Source: Adenanthera pavonina | Lineage: Eukaryota; Streptophyta; Magnoliopsida; Fabales; Fabaceae | Length of the DNA: 64,000 nt | Assembly (NCBI GenBank): GCA_026686845.1 | Contig: JAIVEN010000010.1 | Span: 23,162,001-23,226,000, forward strand | Direction: 5' to 3' | Shown: positions 61,871 through 64,000 of the stretch, piece by piece | Numbering within the stretch: position 1 is the first letter of the stretch | Layout of the letters: every line of letters starts with the position of its first letter | Notes under the pieces: generated by a model | Databases searched by the model: none | What the model was told of the DNA's origin: nothing | Seen by the model: the letters and a program-made list of their open reading frames with translations, nothing else | Made by a program: the position numbers and the translations under genes

Positions 61871-63352
61871 GTATTCCTAACCTTGCATTAGAGGGTGTTC
61901 CCATCCAAGATAGTAGACAACCATGTGAGCTATATCTGGAGGATCCTCAAAGGCGATTAGTGGCCTATGGTAAAGTCTACAACTTGGGCTCAGTTATCCA
62001 TCACCAAAAAATGAAGGATAATCAAGTGAGGGTAGTGGTTGAATGGGTTGAAGTTCCAGATGCACCAGTACCATTCCCTAGTGAAGAGGTGAACACAGTA
62101 GGGGAAGCCCTAAATACTTTTATTTTATGGCCAAAAACACTTGTCCAGGTAATTCTATTATTACTATGTTGTGTTTTACTCATACTTCATATAGCATGTA
62201 ATCTATTTAATAATTACTTCATTATTTAGGAAACTACTACTTCAATGCGGCAGTCCCAACCTCAGATGGATCCACTAACACGTCTATGTGTAGTGGCAAT
62301 GAACATAAAAAATCCTATCAAGGTTCATATGGATTTAGGGATTATAGATGATATGAAGGATTACGACTTCTACATTTACCAGAGAGATGTGATGGAGCTA
62401 CTCATGACTGATAAGTTGAACATATCGATCTTGCAATTGTTTGTAAAGTAAGTTTATTGTTATTTTTGGATGATGTCTAAGCATTTAATTCTTAAAACTC
62501 ACATATTTAAATATTGTAGGTATCTCAATCACCTTTGCAACTTATCAGGAAAAAGTGATAAGTACGGTTTCATGTGCCCACAACACATCCAAAGGCAAGG
62601 TAACAAGACATTTGGAATATCAGCCTACATTAGATCTAGGCTCAAAGAAGGCAACAAGCAATGTTTCCTTGCACCATATCATCAAGGGTAAGAAAAAAAT
62701 TATAATTCATATGATATTGTGGCTGTGTAATTTATTCCTTATTTTGTAGGGATCACTGGCAGTTGATGGTTATTTCCCCTCAACAAAATGCCGTAACTTG
62801 GTTCTGCTCTGCATCGATGCCATCAAATGATGATTTCAAGGATATGATTGACACGTAAGTGTGTTCATGTAAATCTTTTTGATATATTTATTATTATTAC
62901 TTTGTAATATAATCCCTTGCATGCATTTGAACTTAGTGCTATAGGATCGAGTAAAGTCCTGCAGGGTCAGCATGCACATCAGCTGAAGAAGACTTCATGG
63001 TTTTACCCAAAGGTAAGTAGTGTGAACCTGAGGACTTTTTGCAACAAACTTTCACTCTTTTATGATGTTGGTCATTTTTTGTTTATTTGTAGTGTCAAAA
63101 ACAAGTGGGAGACGAAGTGTGTGGATATTATGTGATGATATATATGTTCAATATCATCACTTCAGGAATTATTGAATCATTTGAAAAGGTAAATATAACT
63201 TACAAAACTTAGTTTTGTTCATTTGTGAGTTCATGTTTTGATAGGCTTTGAACTTATAGATATTCGACAATGAGGACTCCTTTTCTGATGAGGAAATTAA
63301 AGGCATTCAAAGGCGTTGGGCAAGCTATTTTCTAGAAACCACTTTGCTATGA

Positions 63353-64000
63353 AGGTTAGATTGGGTTGCACAAACTTTCTAAATAAGTTTCAAATGTGTG
63401 AGTGGAAACATGGCCATGCAATTGTAAATCACGCACCAAAAAATTTATGAACTTTGTCTTAATGCATGTTGTTATACTTTTAGGTTCACTAGAGTTGGCT
63501 AATTGATCTTCATGCTAAGTAGTTGGTTTAGGTGGAATAAGTGGTATTTTAATTTTGCAAATTAGGCTATTAGCACTGCGTAAAGTGGAAGATATATAGA
63601 TATATCTATATATCTATATATTCATATACATATATAATGGTGGTATCTCATTTTAGGTCATGGGATCATGTATATATATATTAAAAAAAAAGATAGTCAT
63701 AGATTCTTTTTACAACCCACAGAAAATAGGTACCAATACATCACTGTAGTCTCTTTTAATCAAATTAATAATAGCTTCTGTAGAACACATTGAACAATTG
63801 GTAAGGGGGCAAAAATTTAGAGCAAATTAATCTTTTGGAGGGGGGTGGACTCATTTCAAAATTTTTTTCATGTGACATTGTTCATTGATACTCTCGTGTT
63901 AATCCTTGGTGCCACTGGGGCCATTAGCGATGGGCTTTAGATATGACAAAAACAAATGGTCCAAAGATATGCTATGAGGAAGCCCATATTTAATTTCTGG
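63353..64000 (+). other. 3' flank of the CACTA2 second gene
   Basis: AT-rich, no further exon. A perfect 24-base palindrome of GATATATAGA type lies at 63591-63614. If CACTA2 ends soon after, its right terminus is outside the window. Confidence 0.5.

Larger units (their letters stand above)
56402..63352 (+). pseudogene. CACTA2 second gene: Transposase_24-like plus Ulp1-like protease
   Basis: Exons by splice signals and similarity: 56402-56697, 56775-56981, 57053-57305, 57389-57732 joined to 61876-62148 across the solo LTR, then 62230-62447, 62520-62687, 62750-62854, 62937-63012, 63093-63188 and 63260-63352 (TGA). The first part (PPNQLLRTKLIQYAGERWKA and GSFTPVGRNDILATALGKME) matches the Ptta/En/Spm Transposase_24 family and has frameshifts near 57155, 57283 and 57550. 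The last part is Ulp1/C48 protease-like: GDHWQLMVI (catalytic His), VCGYYVMIYM (catalytic Cys). Where Asp is expected after VTW the sequence reads FCSAS. All six joins from 61876 onward keep frame. The proteins are thought to assist transposition; the exact role is unclear. Confidence 0.8.
42336..64000 (+). mobile_element. CACTA (En/Spm) transposon CACTA2, right end outside window
   Basis: The left terminus is CACTAGTACGAAA, followed by subterminal units built on CGGTTATTTAAATAACCGATTT and GACCGGTGG. Then come a GC-rich leader, a broken TNP2 transposase (53075-56251) and a multi-exon second gene (56402-63352), all on the plus strand. No right terminus is seen before 64000. Two later insertions sit inside (42974-49372 and 57733-61870). 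Without them the element is at least 11 kb, a normal size for an autonomous CACTA. Confidence 0.8.

Overview
This window looks like a repeat-dense, AT-rich stretch of a flowering-plant nuclear genome, probably a eudicot (the lineage is an inference). The evidence is nested plant-type transposons: Ty1/copia and Ty3/gypsy elements with TG...CA long terminal repeats (LTRs), En/Spm (CACTA) transposons with TNP2 transposase, and MITEs. The one recognisable host gene is a broken, intron-less PRA1-family gene. I see no intact host gene, no rRNA or tRNA gene, and no CRISPR array.

Layout, left to right. 1-3.6 kb: old repeats, a 264-bp tandem array and a short solo LTR. 3.58-6.75 kb: a composite retroelement flanked by AAACC, made of a 2.2-kb Tekay-like LTR plus a tiny two-LTR element in the opposite direction. 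7.79-13.02 kb: a complete but internally deleted CACTA element (CACTA1) with 3-bp AAT duplications. It keeps only the first transposase exon and the last Ulp1 exons, and carries two exons that look like captured host-gene sequence. 13-18.4 kb: decayed repeats and a possible gene remnant. 18.49-27.26 kb: a PRA1-like gene on the minus strand, split by an 8.17-kb copia element (ATTAC duplications) with several stop codons in gag-pol and an extra open reading frame upstream of gag.

28.1-32.8 kb: a MITE split by a gypsy solo LTR (CTAAC duplications), which is itself split by a copia-type solo LTR (TGATT duplications). 33.6-42.3 kb: a MITE and layers of decayed minus-strand gypsy sequence, including integrase/chromodomain remnants split by another LTR. 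42.3 kb to beyond the right edge: a second CACTA element (CACTA2). It encodes a nearly full-length TNP2 transposase with three stop codons and a multi-exon second gene joining a Transposase_24-like region to a Ulp1 (C48) protease-like region. CACTA2 is invaded by a 6.4-kb gypsy element with no pol genes (GATTG duplications) and by a 4.1-kb Tekay-like solo LTR (GTATT duplications), which contains a copia-type solo LTR (ATATA duplications).

The genes do not form a pathway. The window records successive insertions, and the target duplications let the order be read. The points most worth following are the exon capture in CACTA1, the PRA1 disruption, the composite retroelement, and a solo-LTR family whose upstream part carries an array of the palindrome AAATTCGAATTT.
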